From Leptospira inadai serovar Lyme str. 10 (GTDB lineage: Bacteria > Spirochaetota > Leptospiria > Leptospirales > Leptospiraceae): a stretch of DNA of 64,000 nucleotides. A program made the position numbers and the translations under genes. The notes under the pieces were generated by a model. It did not search any database. It saw only the letters and a program-made list of their open reading frames with translations, and was not told where the DNA came from. The stretch spans positions 62,001 through 126,000 of the forward strand of contig NZ_AHMM02000025.1 of the NCBI RefSeq assembly GCF_000243675.2, written 5' to 3'. This document shows, piece after piece, positions 1 through 11,234 of the stretch (positions within the stretch are counted from its first letter, which is position 1; each line of letters opens with the position of its first letter).

Positions 1-621
1 ATAGAGTTATGGACTCGATGGCACGTAACCTTAAATCGGTGGTTTCGAGAATACGTGTATTTTCCATTAGGCGGAAGCCGCACGACCAGAACAAAACAAA
101 TTCGTAATATACTTCTCGTATTCGGTCTTTCAGGTCTTTGGCACGGCGCCAACTGGACGTTCATCACCTGGGGGCTCTTAAACGGTATATTTACCGTAAT
201 CTACATGAGCATTTTATGGAATTTTCCTCCGACTGCGGATGCTCCCGAAAAACCGGTTTGGATCCGAATTCCGATCGCAATCGGCAGCCGTCTGCTTACT
301 TTCTTACTATTCGCCTTAAGTGCAGTCGGTTTTCGAGCCTACGATACGAATCATATGCTCCTACTTTATTCCCAAATTTTTTCACCGTGGAATCTCACAG
401 ATCAAGTGAACGGAATATTATCCGTAGGCCATTATTTCTGGGAGATGCTCCGAATCGCATTGCCGCTTTTAGTTATCGATTACTTCGTTTATACACGAAA
501 AGACAGATACTTCCTTTTAAAGAAAGGCCCGATTTTACAGGCATTGGTTTTTATTCTATTGTTCGGAACGATAATACTCAAGGGAATATTCGGAAAGGAG
601 GTCATCTACTTTGCGTTCTAA
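1..621 (+). CDS. MBOAT-family O-acyltransferase, C-terminal part (5' end outside the window)
   Basis: Membrane-bound O-acyltransferase of the AlgI/DltB type, which moves acyl groups across the inner membrane onto exported polysaccharide or cell-wall polymer. The frame is open from base 1, so the N-terminal half lies upstream. The translation begins LWTRWHVTLNRWFREY and continues YFPLGGSR, the usual MBOAT block. GLWHGANWTFITWG follows and contains the invariant active-site His of the family. Several hydrophobic helices come after it. The next gene starts inside the last codons (11-base overlap) and encodes an SGNH-type partner, which is the usual AlgI-AlgX-like arrangement. The acceptor polymer cannot be told from sequence. 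Confidence 0.9.
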   Translation: MELWTRWHVTLNRWFREYVYFPLGGSRTTRTKQIRNILLVFGLSGLWHGANWTFITWGLLNGIFTVIYMSILWNFPPTADAPEKPVWIRIPIAIGSRLLTFLLFALSAVGFRAYDTNHMLLLYSQIFSPWNLTDQVNGILSVGHYFWEMLRIALPLLVIDYFVYTRKDRYFLLKKGPILQALVFILLFGTIILKGIFGKEVIYFAF

Positions 622-1882
622 ACTCACCGGACTACTTCTCGCAATCCTTTTTTTCGTCATAGTAGAAGGAATCGTTCGCATACTTCCCAGCTACTATCTG
701 GAAGAACCGGAAACATTCTTCGTAAACTATAAGAGAAATTCGATCGAGTCGGGCTCGGGTACGGCCGAGGTTATCATCCTGGGAGATTCCAGGAGTATGG
801 CCTTATCCGGAAACGCCAAGGGGAAAGACGGAGAATATGCGGTGTACAACCATAGCCTTCCGGCGATGGGTCCTCGATATTATAAATTTCTTATAGAAAA
901 ATATTTGCGGTTCGGGAACAAAAAACCGAAATTACTTTTGTTTGCCGCAAGTCATGTTCTATATTCCCAAGGATACGGATTCCCGCTTTACGACCCCTCC
1001 GGTCAAAAAACCGTTAAGAATGAAAGCATATCTATGTACGTCGATCGTAGATGGAACGAAGGTTGGCAAAACAATTTCTTTAAGCAGCCGATAATATCCA
1101 CGCTGGATCCTTTGGATCCTCAGGCCGCCGACACGTTTCTCTGGGATTTTTTCGGACAAAGATATCTCCATCAGTTCTCGTTTGCCGAGCTGGCCGGACA
1201 ATTTCAAGGCGTGGAACGGATTTTTATCCTGTCCAAGGCGGCTCCGATTCTTTACTCGACCTATAAATTCAGAAAGTCCGTACTAAACGCCTTTACGCTT
1301 TCCAATTGGAAGGCGGAGAGCGACTCTGCGGAATGGATCAAAACCTGCTCTTCCTGCGATGCGATCGAGGCCGGACAATGCTTACCGGCCGCTTCCCAGC
1401 TGCAGGACAATTTCCGGATTCAGGAATGGTTGGATACATATTACGGAAAATATAATATTTCCAATCGAATGAATCCGCTGCAAACCTTTCAATCGAGAGA
1501 ATATGTGAAACATATATTACAAAAATCGATTGATTCTCAAACTATAATCGCTCCTCACGATTATAGTTCACTTATAGAATTGATCGAATTTTGCGAAAAA
1601 GAGGGAATTCTTTTCGGATTTCTGTATATGCCCGGAATACGGGAAATGGAGGATACGAAAAATTCTAAAGCCATCTATGCGGAAGTACAAGCCTTACTAA
1701 AAGGTAGAAAGAACGCGGAATTCTTTTCATTTCCTAGCGCCGGTTATCCCAAAGAGCTTTTTGTGGATTTGATCCACTTCGATTGTAGAGGAGAGGAACG
1801 TTTAAACGGGGAATTTCACGGATTCGTACTGCCTAAAGTATACAAATTTATCGACGAGCACTCCGTACATCCATCCCTTTAG
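611..1882 (+). CDS. SGNH-hydrolase-like membrane-anchored protein (DUF1574-like)
   Basis: 423 residues. An N-terminal hydrophobic segment (about residues 5-23) serves as signal or anchor, followed by a probable periplasmic domain. The catalytic-type Ser motif GDSRS is at residues 58-62, and a C-terminal D386-x-x-H389 (DLIHFD) completes an SGNH-like triad. The start is TTG at 611, chosen because AAAGGAGG lies at a good distance upstream; it overlaps the MBOAT gene by 11 bases. Co-translation with an MBOAT protein suggests the two act together in O-acylation of a surface polysaccharide. DUF1574 proteins are multi-copy in Leptospira; that family name is from memory and is less certain than the SGNH-like motifs. 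Confidence 0.75.
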   Translation: MRSKLTGLLLAILFFVIVEGIVRILPSYYLEEPETFFVNYKRNSIESGSGTAEVIILGDSRSMALSGNAKGKDGEYAVYNHSLPAMGPRYYKFLIEKYLRFGNKKPKLLLFAASHVLYSQGYGFPLYDPSGQKTVKNESISMYVDRRWNEGWQNNFFKQPIISTLDPLDPQAADTFLWDFFGQRYLHQFSFAELAGQFQGVERIFILSKAAPILYSTYKFRKSVLNAFTLSNWKAESDSAEWIKTCSSCDAIEAGQCLPAASQLQDNFRIQEWLDTYYGKYNISNRMNPLQTFQSREYVKHILQKSIDSQTIIAPHDYSSLIELIEFCEKEGILFGFLYMPGIREMEDTKNSKAIYAEVQALLKGRKNAEFFSFPSAGYPKELFVDLIHFDCRGEERLNGEFHGFVLPKVYKFIDEHSVHPSL

Positions 1883-2162
1883 GGATTTGTCAAAGAGTGC
1901 CCGATAAATAGGCTTGTCGTTTCGAAAATCGACAATCATCTTCTTTGCTTATGAAAGAAATCCATAAAAGACCGATAACCGCATTTTTTATGTCGGATGA
2001 AATCCGTTTCGCTTCCATTTCTAGTCGCACTTTGCCGAAGTAGCACCGCAAAATTCGATTTTCAGTCTTACCCTAACAAAAGAAAGACGGTAATCTCGGC
2101 AAAACATGATTTTTTGCTTGCTATAAAAAATTCAAATCGGCACACAAGGTTTCGGTACTCAC

Positions 2163-2501
2163 ATGGAAATTACGGTTCAAGACGACATTCATATCATCAA
2201 GATCTCCGGATCCATCCTCCAATCGGACAGCGAGGAATTGGACCGTAACCTTAGCGATCACAATTTCGACCCTTCCCCTAAAGTCATTATCGATCTTACG
2301 GAAGTGAGTCATATCTGTTCGACCGCTCTCGGGATTTTAGTTTCTTACAAGAAAAAATTCAATTCTGCGGAAGGGGATATTATTATCGTTGTGAACGATG
2401 AGGATCTGCTTCAACTCTTTGAAATTACGATGCTCGATAAAGTGTTTAAAGTCGTTCCTACGATTGATGACGCTTTTGATGAATTCAAATTGGGAAATTG
2501 A
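2163..2501 (+). CDS. STAS-domain anti-sigma factor antagonist
   Basis: 112-residue single STAS domain of the SpoIIAA/RsbV type. The core VIIDLTEVSHICSTALGILV carries Ser53 where SpoIIAA-type proteins have the serine phosphorylated by an anti-sigma kinase; the family's usual DSSGLG is CSTALG here. Such proteins bind RsbW-like kinases in the unphosphorylated state and free a partner (sigma factor or other). No kinase or phosphatase partner lies nearby. The stop overlaps the TTG start of rdgB (TTGA), so the two are translationally coupled. Confidence 0.88.
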   Translation: MEITVQDDIHIIKISGSILQSDSEELDRNLSDHNFDPSPKVIIDLTEVSHICSTALGILVSYKKKFNSAEGDIIIVVNDEDLLQLFEITMLDKVFKVVPTIDDAFDEFKLGN

Positions 2502-3091
2502 AATCCCTCGTAATCGCATCCAATAACGCTCATAAAATTCGAGAAATTCGGTCCATACTAAGCCCTCTAGGAATCGAGCTAAAGACTCCTAGGGAGCTTG
2601 GCATCGAATGCGATCCGGAAGAGACCGGGACAACCTTCCAAGAAAACGCCTTACTGAAAGCGAGAGAATTGTACTCCCTCAGCGGACTTCCATCCTTAGC
2701 GGATGATTCGGGAATCTGCGTCGAAGCTTTGAGCGGAGAACCCGGAATCCATTCCGCAAGATTCGGAGGAGAAGGATTGGACGATGAAGGAAGAGCCCGA
2801 CTCCTTTTGGAAAGAATGCAAGGCAAGGAAAACAGAGACGCGAAATATGTCTGCGTTATTGCTCTTGTCGACGGCGACTCCGAATCGACGTTCGAAGGGG
2901 AATGTAGAGGTAAAATCGCGGAAGACTATGATAGAACCGGATTCGGGTTCGGCTACGATCCGGTATTTTATTTTCCACCGTTCCAAGTTCGTTTTTCGCA
3001 AGTAAGCGAAGAAAGGAAAAATACGATTTCACATCGTAGAGTCGCTTTGGATCGCCTAGTCTCTTACCTAAAAGCGAATCTCCAATCCTAG
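2498..3091 (+). CDS. rdgB: dITP/XTP pyrophosphatase (RdgB/HAM1 family)
   Basis: 197 residues, the usual length. It hydrolyses non-canonical purine nucleoside triphosphates (dITP, XTP) to monophosphates and so keeps them out of DNA. Family motifs are in order: ASNNAHKIREI near residue 8, LADDSGICVEAL at 67-78 (metal-binding Asp pair), FGYDPVF at about 151-157 and SHR at 178-180. The TTG start at 2498 overlaps the STAS stop codon. The gene converges on the ABC-F gene with only 4 bases between stops. Confidence 0.96.
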   Translation: MKSLVIASNNAHKIREIRSILSPLGIELKTPRELGIECDPEETGTTFQENALLKARELYSLSGLPSLADDSGICVEALSGEPGIHSARFGGEGLDDEGRARLLLERMQGKENRDAKYVCVIALVDGDSESTFEGECRGKIAEDYDRTGFGFGYDPVFYFPPFQVRFSQVSEERKNTISHRRVALDRLVSYLKANLQS

Positions 3092-3095
3092 CAAA

Positions 3096-4742
<1,647 letters not shown>

Positions 4743-5183
4743 AAAACCTACCTATCCGTTTAGGCAACTTCCGAAGAAGCAAGGGGGATAATACCAGAGT
4801 TCCAAGACCCGCCGAATTTGCCAACTAAAACCGATCGGTTAGAATCGCCTCTTCCGACCGAGTAAAAAATTTCCAACGACTTCGGGAGGTAGGCGATGAA
4901 TTCGTAATATTCCCCGCCGTAATTCGACGCATTCGGAAATTCAAAGATTTATACTTTGTTAAACGACTTAAATGAAACTCTCTCCCGAGATTTTTCCTCG
5001 ACCGGCGACCGTAATCAAATTCGTAAACCGGACTCGGAACGGGACTGGAGATCGTTAAAAAAATAGAACCGTTCTTAAAATCGAAGAATAACTCCAAAAT
5101 TCATTCCTATTTTTGTAGTTCCTCTTCCGAATCCCTAGCTTTTACCTTGAATTTCTATTTTCCGTCGAGATAGTGAATTACGA
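4743..5183. other. Intergenic stretch of 441 bases, no gene seen
   Basis: This separates the divergent ABC-F and FAD-oxidoreductase genes and must hold both promoters. A minus-strand open frame of about 90 codons (4825-5097) shows no domain, no Shine-Dalgarno and no signal peptide, so I do not call it. A weak TTGAAT/GATAGT pair (5148-5175, 16-base spacing) precedes the plus-strand gene, but its tip sits almost on the start codon. No strong hairpin was noticed. Confidence 0.4.
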
Positions 5184-6443
5184 ATGAAAATTGCAATCAT
5201 AGGAAGCGGAATAGCAGGTCTTAGCGCTTGTTGGTATTTAGGAAAAGAGCACGAAGTTACGTTAATCGAAAGACATGCACTTGTCGGAATGGATGCTCAC
5301 GGGACCGATTTGGACTGGAACGGTAAATCGATCAGAATCGACGTCCCCTTTCGAGCTTTTAAAAAAAATTATTATCCGTGTCTCTTGGACTTATTCAAAG
5401 AGGCGGATATCGCCGTTAGACCCGTAGACTATTCGTTTTCCTTAAACTACGGAGACGGAACCACGTATTTCGGATTCTCCACCTTTGCATTGGGAGGGAA
5501 TTTTTTTCCGATACCTTACATCGCCTGCTTTTCCAATTCCAATTCAAGGAAGATATTTTCGGATGCGATGCGATTTTACGAGGAATCGGAAAATCAATTA
5601 GAAACATTGAATGAAGAACAGCTGACGATTTCGGATTTTTTGCGTAAGTTTAGATATTCTCGAGAATTCGAAGACCAATATTTAATACCGATGTTTTCGA
5701 CCATCAATACTTGCACTTCCGAAAGCGCTAAGAATTACCCTGCAGAAGCCGTGATTCGATATCACTCCAAAGGCCTAAAATTTTTGCGATTTTTAACTGC
5801 GGAAAAAGGTACTCGAGATATCACGAACCGTTTAGCCTCACGGGCTTCTAAAATACTGTTGAATTCCGAACCGAAACAAATCGTTCTTAACGGAAATAAG
5901 GTTCGATTGCTATTCGATAACCATGAAGAATATTTCGATCGAGTCGTGATTGCGGCTCCTGCAAATCGAGCGGTGTCCATGCTTCCCGACGAACACTCGA
6001 GAGAAAAAGAATTACTTTCGTCGTTCAAGTACGAGTCTTCGGAAGTCGTAACGCATTCCGATCCTAAATTTATGCCCAAGCAAAAAAAGCATTGGGCCCC
6101 GATGTGTTTCGCTCTTTCCAAGGACGGTTCGAGAGCCACCGCGACGATTTTACTGAATAAGGTTTTGCCGGAAATGGGAGGTACACCAGTATTCCAAACT
6201 TGGAATCCACTGATCGAACCTCAACCCGATTCGATTTTAAGTCGTTCCAAATTCGAGCGACCGGTCATCGATTTGGCTTCTAAGGAAATGATACGGGAAT
6301 TGAAAGAACTGCAGGAAATGCCCGGTAGAAAGGTCTGGCTTTGCGGTTCGTATGCACGGTATGGGATTCCGTTATTGGAAGCAGGAGTGTCCACGGCGCT
6401 AGACGTAAAAAATTGGGTCGAATCGTCCATCATTAAGGCCTAG
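5184..6443 (+). CDS. FAD-dependent amine-oxidase-like oxidoreductase (COG2907-like)
   Basis: 419 residues. The N-terminal Rossmann dinucleotide motif IGSGIAGLSA (G7-x-G9-x-x-G12) is followed by an acidic residue at the end of strand 2 (LIERHALVG), as in FAD-binding amine oxidases, desaturases and protoporphyrinogen-oxidase-like enzymes. The C-terminal FAD contact region reads WLCGSYARYGIPLLEAGVST. No signal peptide. The related COG2907 group often sits beside lipid-modifying methyltransferases; here a methyltransferase gene converges on it with a 4-base gap. Substrate unknown; a fatty-acid or isoprenoid role is only inference. Confidence 0.75.
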   Translation: MKIAIIGSGIAGLSACWYLGKEHEVTLIERHALVGMDAHGTDLDWNGKSIRIDVPFRAFKKNYYPCLLDLFKEADIAVRPVDYSFSLNYGDGTTYFGFSTFALGGNFFPIPYIACFSNSNSRKIFSDAMRFYEESENQLETLNEEQLTISDFLRKFRYSREFEDQYLIPMFSTINTCTSESAKNYPAEAVIRYHSKGLKFLRFLTAEKGTRDITNRLASRASKILLNSEPKQIVLNGNKVRLLFDNHEEYFDRVVIAAPANRAVSMLPDEHSREKELLSSFKYESSEVVTHSDPKFMPKQKKHWAPMCFALSKDGSRATATILLNKVLPEMGGTPVFQTWNPLIEPQPDSILSRSKFERPVIDLASKEMIRELKELQEMPGRKVWLCGSYARYGIPLLEAGVSTALDVKNWVESSIIKA

Positions 6444-6447
6444 GTCT

Positions 6448-7296
6448 CTACCGCTTTTTCAAACTATAGATCGCATATCGAAAAAACTTTCGTCTTCGAT
6501 CCGAACGGAGAAAGTCGGCGAAATCGTTATATCGTTTAACCGCTTGCTTAGGAAATCTAGAATTTTTCGAATGTAAATTCTTTCGAATAAATTCCGCGAA
6601 CCCGTTAAAAACGAACTCATCGATGTATTCGAAGGAGGCTTCCCGAAAACCGATCGAAGAATTCAGATTCCTTAAAGTCTCCGTAGTCATCCTGTTTGAA
6701 GAGGGAATTCCCGCCATTGAACAAACGATTTTACGAATTGTCTCGTTCCACCAATTTAACGTTTCGCCGTTTAAGATGATTTCCGCGGAAGTAAAGATTC
6801 CGTTCGATCGGAGAATTCGAAACGCTTCTTTCATAAAACGCTCTCGATCGGGAAAGAAATATGCGCTATCCAAACAAACGATCTTATCGTAGCTAGCGGT
6901 AGGAATTTTATTCAAGAGTTCGATACTCTCGAGACGAAGATCTACGGCGAGATTTCTCGACTCGAGCATCCTTTGAGCGAATTGAAATTGTTCGATAGAT
7001 GAATTAATTGCAGTTATATGTTCCGGCAAAACGCGAAATTTCTGATTCCAAACGAGAAGTTGATCTCCGCAACCGAATCCTAAATCCAAAAGAAGATCGG
7101 AAGAAGAAAGCTCGGCCTTCTTTCCTGTCAGAAGCGCTAAATCGAAGCAAGCAGTCGGATAATCCGACGCATTTTTCCAGTAACCTAGATTTGCCCAAGA
7201 AGTTCCGCCTAAACCGTTTAAATAAAGGTGGGTCAACGTACTTGGAGCCGCATCGACTTTCCCGCGAAAGAATAAATTCATGGTTTGTCGAAGCAT
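6448..7296 (-). CDS. Class I SAM-dependent methyltransferase
   Basis: 282 residues. The SAM-binding motif I is LLLDLGFGCGDQ (D71-x-G-x-G-x-G77), with motif II near TAINSS and the post-motif IVCLDSAYFFPDRERFMKEA before FRILRSNGIF. The layout resembles small-molecule methyltransferases of the tocopherol/sterol/ubiquinone type. It faces the FAD oxidoreductase gene end to end. The initiating ATG at 7296 follows no strong Shine-Dalgarno. Substrate not recognisable. Confidence 0.8.
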   Translation of the reverse strand: MLRQTMNLFFRGKVDAAPSTLTHLYLNGLGGTSWANLGYWKNASDYPTACFDLALLTGKKAELSSSDLLLDLGFGCGDQLLVWNQKFRVLPEHITAINSSIEQFQFAQRMLESRNLAVDLRLESIELLNKIPTASYDKIVCLDSAYFFPDRERFMKEAFRILRSNGIFTSAEIILNGETLNWWNETIRKIVCSMAGIPSSNRMTTETLRNLNSSIGFREASFEYIDEFVFNGFAEFIRKNLHSKNSRFPKQAVKRYNDFADFLRSDRRRKFFRYAIYSLKKR

Positions 7297-7396
7297 GTTA
7301 ATTCCCGATCGTAAGCAAAGCTTTTAAGGAGAAATTTCTCCCGAAAAAAGGACTTTCCCTTTGTTCCAACGTAAGGGAAACTACCACAGACCTGCC

Positions 7397-9784
7397 ATGA
7401 ACAAAGAACGCATATTCCGGACAATTTCCTCTTTATTAAATTCCGCGAAAGAGAATTGGAAATCCATCCTAAAATACGGGACCGTCATCGGGCTTATTAT
7501 CGCCGCATTTTTGATCGGCGGATCTTACGTCGTCTGGTTGACCAAGCAAGACGACGTGATTCGTAACTTGGAAACGTTCCAAAAGGAAGTCTCTAACGCG
7601 TACGACCCGAATCAAAGTAAGCCGATTCGGATTCTGGATAAAAACGGCAAGTTGATCGGAGAATTCTCCCGTAGAAAATTTAAACCGATCCGAACCGACA
7701 ACCTTAATAATCATGGAAATATAATATGGGCTCTTTTGAGTTCGGAAGACCAGGATTTTTACGATCATGGAGGCGTCAATTATACCTCTTTGATACGGGC
7801 CATCATCGTGAATCTGACTACGTTCCGCAAGCAAGGCGGCTCGACGATCACCCAGCAGTTGGCCAAACTCACTCTGGATCTGGGAGCTAGAAATATATTC
7901 AATAAGCTCACCGAATTTTATTGTACTTTCTATCTCGAGAATCGCTTCGATAAAAAAACGATTCTCGCGATGTATTTGAATCGAATCTTTTTAGGAGAGG
8001 GGAATACGGGAGTCGAGGAAGCATCGCGATACTACTTTAACAAACCCGCATATGAACTCACACCCGCGGAGGCGGCGCTCCTTGTCGGAACGATTCCCGC
8101 GCCTTCCAACTATAATGCCGTTAGAAATCCGAAAATAGCGTTTAAGCGTCAACGTATGGTACTGTTTTTAATGGCGGAAAATAAATCCTTACACCCGAAT
8201 CCAAACGCGATCGAAAAGGACTTCGAACGAAAAATAGATTCAAATATCAGAAAATTTAAGACTTTCTATAAAGTGGAAGAGACGAAAGAGGAAGATGATA
8301 AACTAAGCGTAACTTCCGAAATCGGCAAATACGGCTTCGATAAAGACTTTAATATCAATCTTGCCCCCGATTTCAATTTTAGCGTTCGTCAGTTCGTGAT
8401 AGAGAATTTTTCGGAGATGGATCTCGAAACGAGAGGATTAAACGTCTATACGACATTGGACTACGATAAGCAGGAAGCCGCCGAAAAAGCCCTGCGCGAA
8501 GGAATCGAAGGAGTTCGAAAAAAACTCTCCGATGAAAAAGCCGCATATTTAAAAGCCGGTAAAAACGAGGAGGCCGCGATACAAAAGAAAATCGTGGAGA
8601 ATATGAACGGAAGTTTGATTTCCATCAATCCGTCCAACGGTTATGTCGAAGCCTTGGTCGGTAGTTATAAAATATCGAATATCTTCAGAATGAATCGTGC
8701 AGTCTCCGCGGTTCGGCAGCCGGGTTCGGTAATCAAGGCTTTAGTATATCTACTTGCATTCGAAAAAAGGGTTATCACTCCGACATCCGTCGTAACGGAC
8801 GAAGAAATCAAGATAAGAGGCTACTCTCCGAAAAATTGGTATGCCGGATACAGAGGAGAAATGCAGGCGAGAGTGGCGTTTGCCCAATCGGTGAACACCG
8901 TTGCCGTAAAATTATTAAACGAAGTCGGTGTGGGAATCTTTTTGGAAACTCTCGGAAAAATTCTAAGTTTGGATAAATCCGAATTGGATAAACGTTTTCA
9001 ACCGAATTTATCGCTCGCGTTAGGCTCGGGGGAGCTTTCTCCCAAGGAACTCGCGACCATTTATGCGACCATCGCCAACCTCGGTAAAAAAGTGAAGCCG
9101 ATCGAGATCTTACGGATAACCGATTATGAAGGATCGGAACTTTTTTCCATCCCCCCGGTGAATGCAAGCGAGGCCGAACAAATACTCGATCCCGTAGCCT
9201 GCGCAATGGTTTTGAATCTATTGGAGGCGGTCGTTTCGGAAGAAGGAACGATGAAAATCGGCCTTAAAGGAGAGGATCGGTTTCCGATGGGAGGAAAAAC
9301 GGGCACGGTTCAATCTCCAAAAGAGGCAAGAAAGCGCTGGGGGAATCGCAAAGGAGTTCGGGATGCATGGTTTGCAGGAGTGAATCCGAATTTAGTCACG
9401 ACCGTTTGGATCGGAAACGATGCCGGCGCTCCCTTTCCGGGATCCGGCTCCGGAATCAGCGGCTCGGTTTGGTATAAATACGTTTCTTATGTAGCTCGCA
9501 CGATCGGTTTCGGCGAAACTTTAATTCCACCGTTTAACGGTGATTTTGTGAAGGTGGATATTTGCGCTGATACCGGCGGTTTACTCGCGGGAGAGGCCGA
9601 TTGTCTTCATCCTTTGCATGGACAATATTTCTATATCGGGGATCAGCCCGCTTCGACTGCCGCAATTCCGATAAAGGAAGGCGGAGAAATTACCGGTACT
9701 CATTCAAGCGAAGCCCTATCCGGTGAAGATTCCGTAGAGTTGGAAATGCCCGAGGCTAAGGAAGATCGGACAGACGATCCGTGA
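7397..9784 (+). CDS. Class A penicillin-binding protein (PBP1A-type)
   Basis: About 795 residues from the ATG at 7397; a TTG at 7361 in the same frame, with AAGGA upstream, is an alternative that adds 12 residues. It makes and crosslinks peptidoglycan outside the inner membrane. In order: one membrane helix (about 28-48); a GT51 transglycosylase domain with catalytic Glu in SSEDQDFYDHGG (E117) and GGSTITQQLAK (147-157); a transpeptidase domain with active serine S444 in QPGSVIK, the SVN motif in AQSVNTVAVK, and KTG at 634-636. The C-terminal tail is acidic and low in complexity. The end overlaps the convergent gene by 29 bases. Confidence 0.94.
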   Translation: MNKERIFRTISSLLNSAKENWKSILKYGTVIGLIIAAFLIGGSYVVWLTKQDDVIRNLETFQKEVSNAYDPNQSKPIRILDKNGKLIGEFSRRKFKPIRTDNLNNHGNIIWALLSSEDQDFYDHGGVNYTSLIRAIIVNLTTFRKQGGSTITQQLAKLTLDLGARNIFNKLTEFYCTFYLENRFDKKTILAMYLNRIFLGEGNTGVEEASRYYFNKPAYELTPAEAALLVGTIPAPSNYNAVRNPKIAFKRQRMVLFLMAENKSLHPNPNAIEKDFERKIDSNIRKFKTFYKVEETKEEDDKLSVTSEIGKYGFDKDFNINLAPDFNFSVRQFVIENFSEMDLETRGLNVYTTLDYDKQEAAEKALREGIEGVRKKLSDEKAAYLKAGKNEEAAIQKKIVENMNGSLISINPSNGYVEALVGSYKISNIFRMNRAVSAVRQPGSVIKALVYLLAFEKRVITPTSVVTDEEIKIRGYSPKNWYAGYRGEMQARVAFAQSVNTVAVKLLNEVGVGIFLETLGKILSLDKSELDKRFQPNLSLALGSGELSPKELATIYATIANLGKKVKPIEILRITDYEGSELFSIPPVNASEAEQILDPVACAMVLNLLEAVVSEEGTMKIGLKGEDRFPMGGKTGTVQSPKEARKRWGNRKGVRDAWFAGVNPNLVTTVWIGNDAGAPFPGSGSGISGSVWYKYVSYVARTIGFGETLIPPFNGDFVKVDICADTGGLLAGEADCLHPLHGQYFYIGDQPASTAAIPIKEGGEITGTHSSEALSGEDSVELEMPEAKEDRTDDP

Positions 9785-11225
9785 GTTTCCGAATGCGATC
9801 TCCGGTTAGATAAAGCTCATAGGGAGACCAGAGAAAAATCCAAGGCGCGTCCTCGCCCACGATCGCCAGCGCCTTTCTATCGAAACTTGCGAGATTCATC
9901 GTGTCTGCCCGCCTCACTTCGGTTAATAAATCCTCCATTTCTTTATTGAAATAAAAGGATCGGTTTCCGCCGTTTCCGAAACGATCGCCGGCAAAAAGAG
10001 GATCTATAAAATTCCAGGCTAGGGGAAGGTCCGCGTACCAAAAAAGAAGCGTCAAGTCTCCCTTTCCTTCCCCGTTTTCCTTATATAAGGGCGCTTTTTC
10101 CATCGGATGAATTTTCACTTTCAACCCGATATCGCGAAGATAGCGCGCAAGCGCAGAACCGTTCGCTTGATTTTCCTCGTCTCCGCGCATCCGAAAATCG
10201 AGCTCTTTTTCCAGAATTTCGGGATAACAGGCGGATTTTTCCAAAAAATATTTAGCTTTTTGAATATTATAAGGATATAATTCTTCAATATCCGAGCCGA
10301 GAAATTCCTTAGCGATCGATCGTGGAAACGGGCCTATCGAGACTTCTCCCTTTCCTTCCAACAGGACTTTCAAAATCGTTCTCTTATCGATCGCGTAATT
10401 TATCGCTTTCCTGAAATTTCGATCAAAACAAGGTTCTTTTCCGTTAATCGCAATATACTGAACTCCTCCACCCTTTCGAACCAAGATCGAATCTTCTTTA
10501 ACGTTTCCGTTTCTGAGCAGGAAATTCGGAAGACGCATTAAGTCGAGTTGCCCTTTCGTATACAGAAAGATCCCGGTAGTCGCTTGAGGAAGAATCCTGA
10601 ATAAAAGTTCAGGCGCAATCGCCGTGCTGCGATTATCATTTGCGGTTAAACGTAAAAAATTATTTCGTTTCCATTCTTTTAACGAAAAATCGCCGCACCC
10701 TTTCTCCGGAGGACCGCAATAAATCGCAGCCTGCGGAAGCGCCAGTTTCTCGAGTGCCTCCCTTAAACCTCCTCTGAAAGATAAACTCACCGTATGCGAA
10801 TTCTTTATCCCTCCTCCCGTTAAAAAGGAATAAGCACTTCGCTTAGGCCCGGAAATGTTTCGCAAACGATTTAGGGAAGCGAGTACGACATTCGCATCGA
10901 TCGATTTTCCATCCGCCGCTTTACTCGGATGAATCGTTATCTCGAGAATGCGAGTCCCATCGGAAGAGCCCGGTAAGACTCGATAGGATTTTGCCAGAGC
11001 CGGCGTAATTTTTCCCTGCCGGTCCGCGGAAAATAAGCTTGGATACAGATACTTGAGAATGGTCCGAGAGGATAAGTCCGTAGATCGAATCGGATCCAAA
11101 GAGATAGGTTCCGACGGTAATGAGAATATAAGTTCTTCCTGCCTATCTATGCCTTTTCCGCAATCGTAAAAAAGAAGGGACAAAACAAGGAAAGCTAGGG
11201 AAAAGGGTTGAGGAGGAAAAAACAT
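9756..11225 (-). CDS. Peptide/nickel-type ABC transporter substrate-binding lipoprotein (SBP family 5)
   Basis: 489 residues resembling DppA/OppA. The lipoprotein leader ends LLFYDCGK with Cys22 as the acylated residue; Asp before Cys is unusual but spirochaetal lipoboxes are loose. Typical family text follows: SLPSEPISLDPIRSTD, an R-x-A-[IL]-N-Y-A-[IL]-D-x-R block (FRKAINYAIDKRT), and a C-terminal lobe with MEDLLTEVRRADT. No permease or ATPase genes adjoin, so its transporter partners are elsewhere or it has another role. Its ATG lies only 9 bases from the oppositely oriented msbA start. Confidence 0.85.
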   Translation of the reverse strand: MFFPPQPFSLAFLVLSLLFYDCGKGIDRQEELIFSLPSEPISLDPIRSTDLSSRTILKYLYPSLFSADRQGKITPALAKSYRVLPGSSDGTRILEITIHPSKAADGKSIDANVVLASLNRLRNISGPKRSAYSFLTGGGIKNSHTVSLSFRGGLREALEKLALPQAAIYCGPPEKGCGDFSLKEWKRNNFLRLTANDNRSTAIAPELLFRILPQATTGIFLYTKGQLDLMRLPNFLLRNGNVKEDSILVRKGGGVQYIAINGKEPCFDRNFRKAINYAIDKRTILKVLLEGKGEVSIGPFPRSIAKEFLGSDIEELYPYNIQKAKYFLEKSACYPEILEKELDFRMRGDEENQANGSALARYLRDIGLKVKIHPMEKAPLYKENGEGKGDLTLLFWYADLPLAWNFIDPLFAGDRFGNGGNRSFYFNKEMEDLLTEVRRADTMNLASFDRKALAIVGEDAPWIFLWSPYELYLTGDRIRKLTDRLSDLP

Positions 11226-11234
11226 TCCGGACCT

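Noticed and set aside
138..662. Plus-strand open frame inside the MBOAT gene
   Set aside because: It is out of frame with clear MBOAT motifs, has unlike codon use and Arg/Ser-rich chance composition; a shadow.
1997..2248. Open frame running into the STAS gene
   Set aside because: No Shine-Dalgarno, no family resemblance, and the second half overlaps the STAS gene in another frame.
4825..5097. Minus-strand frame of 90 codons in the 441-base gap
   Set aside because: Basic, low-information sequence without start signals or motifs.
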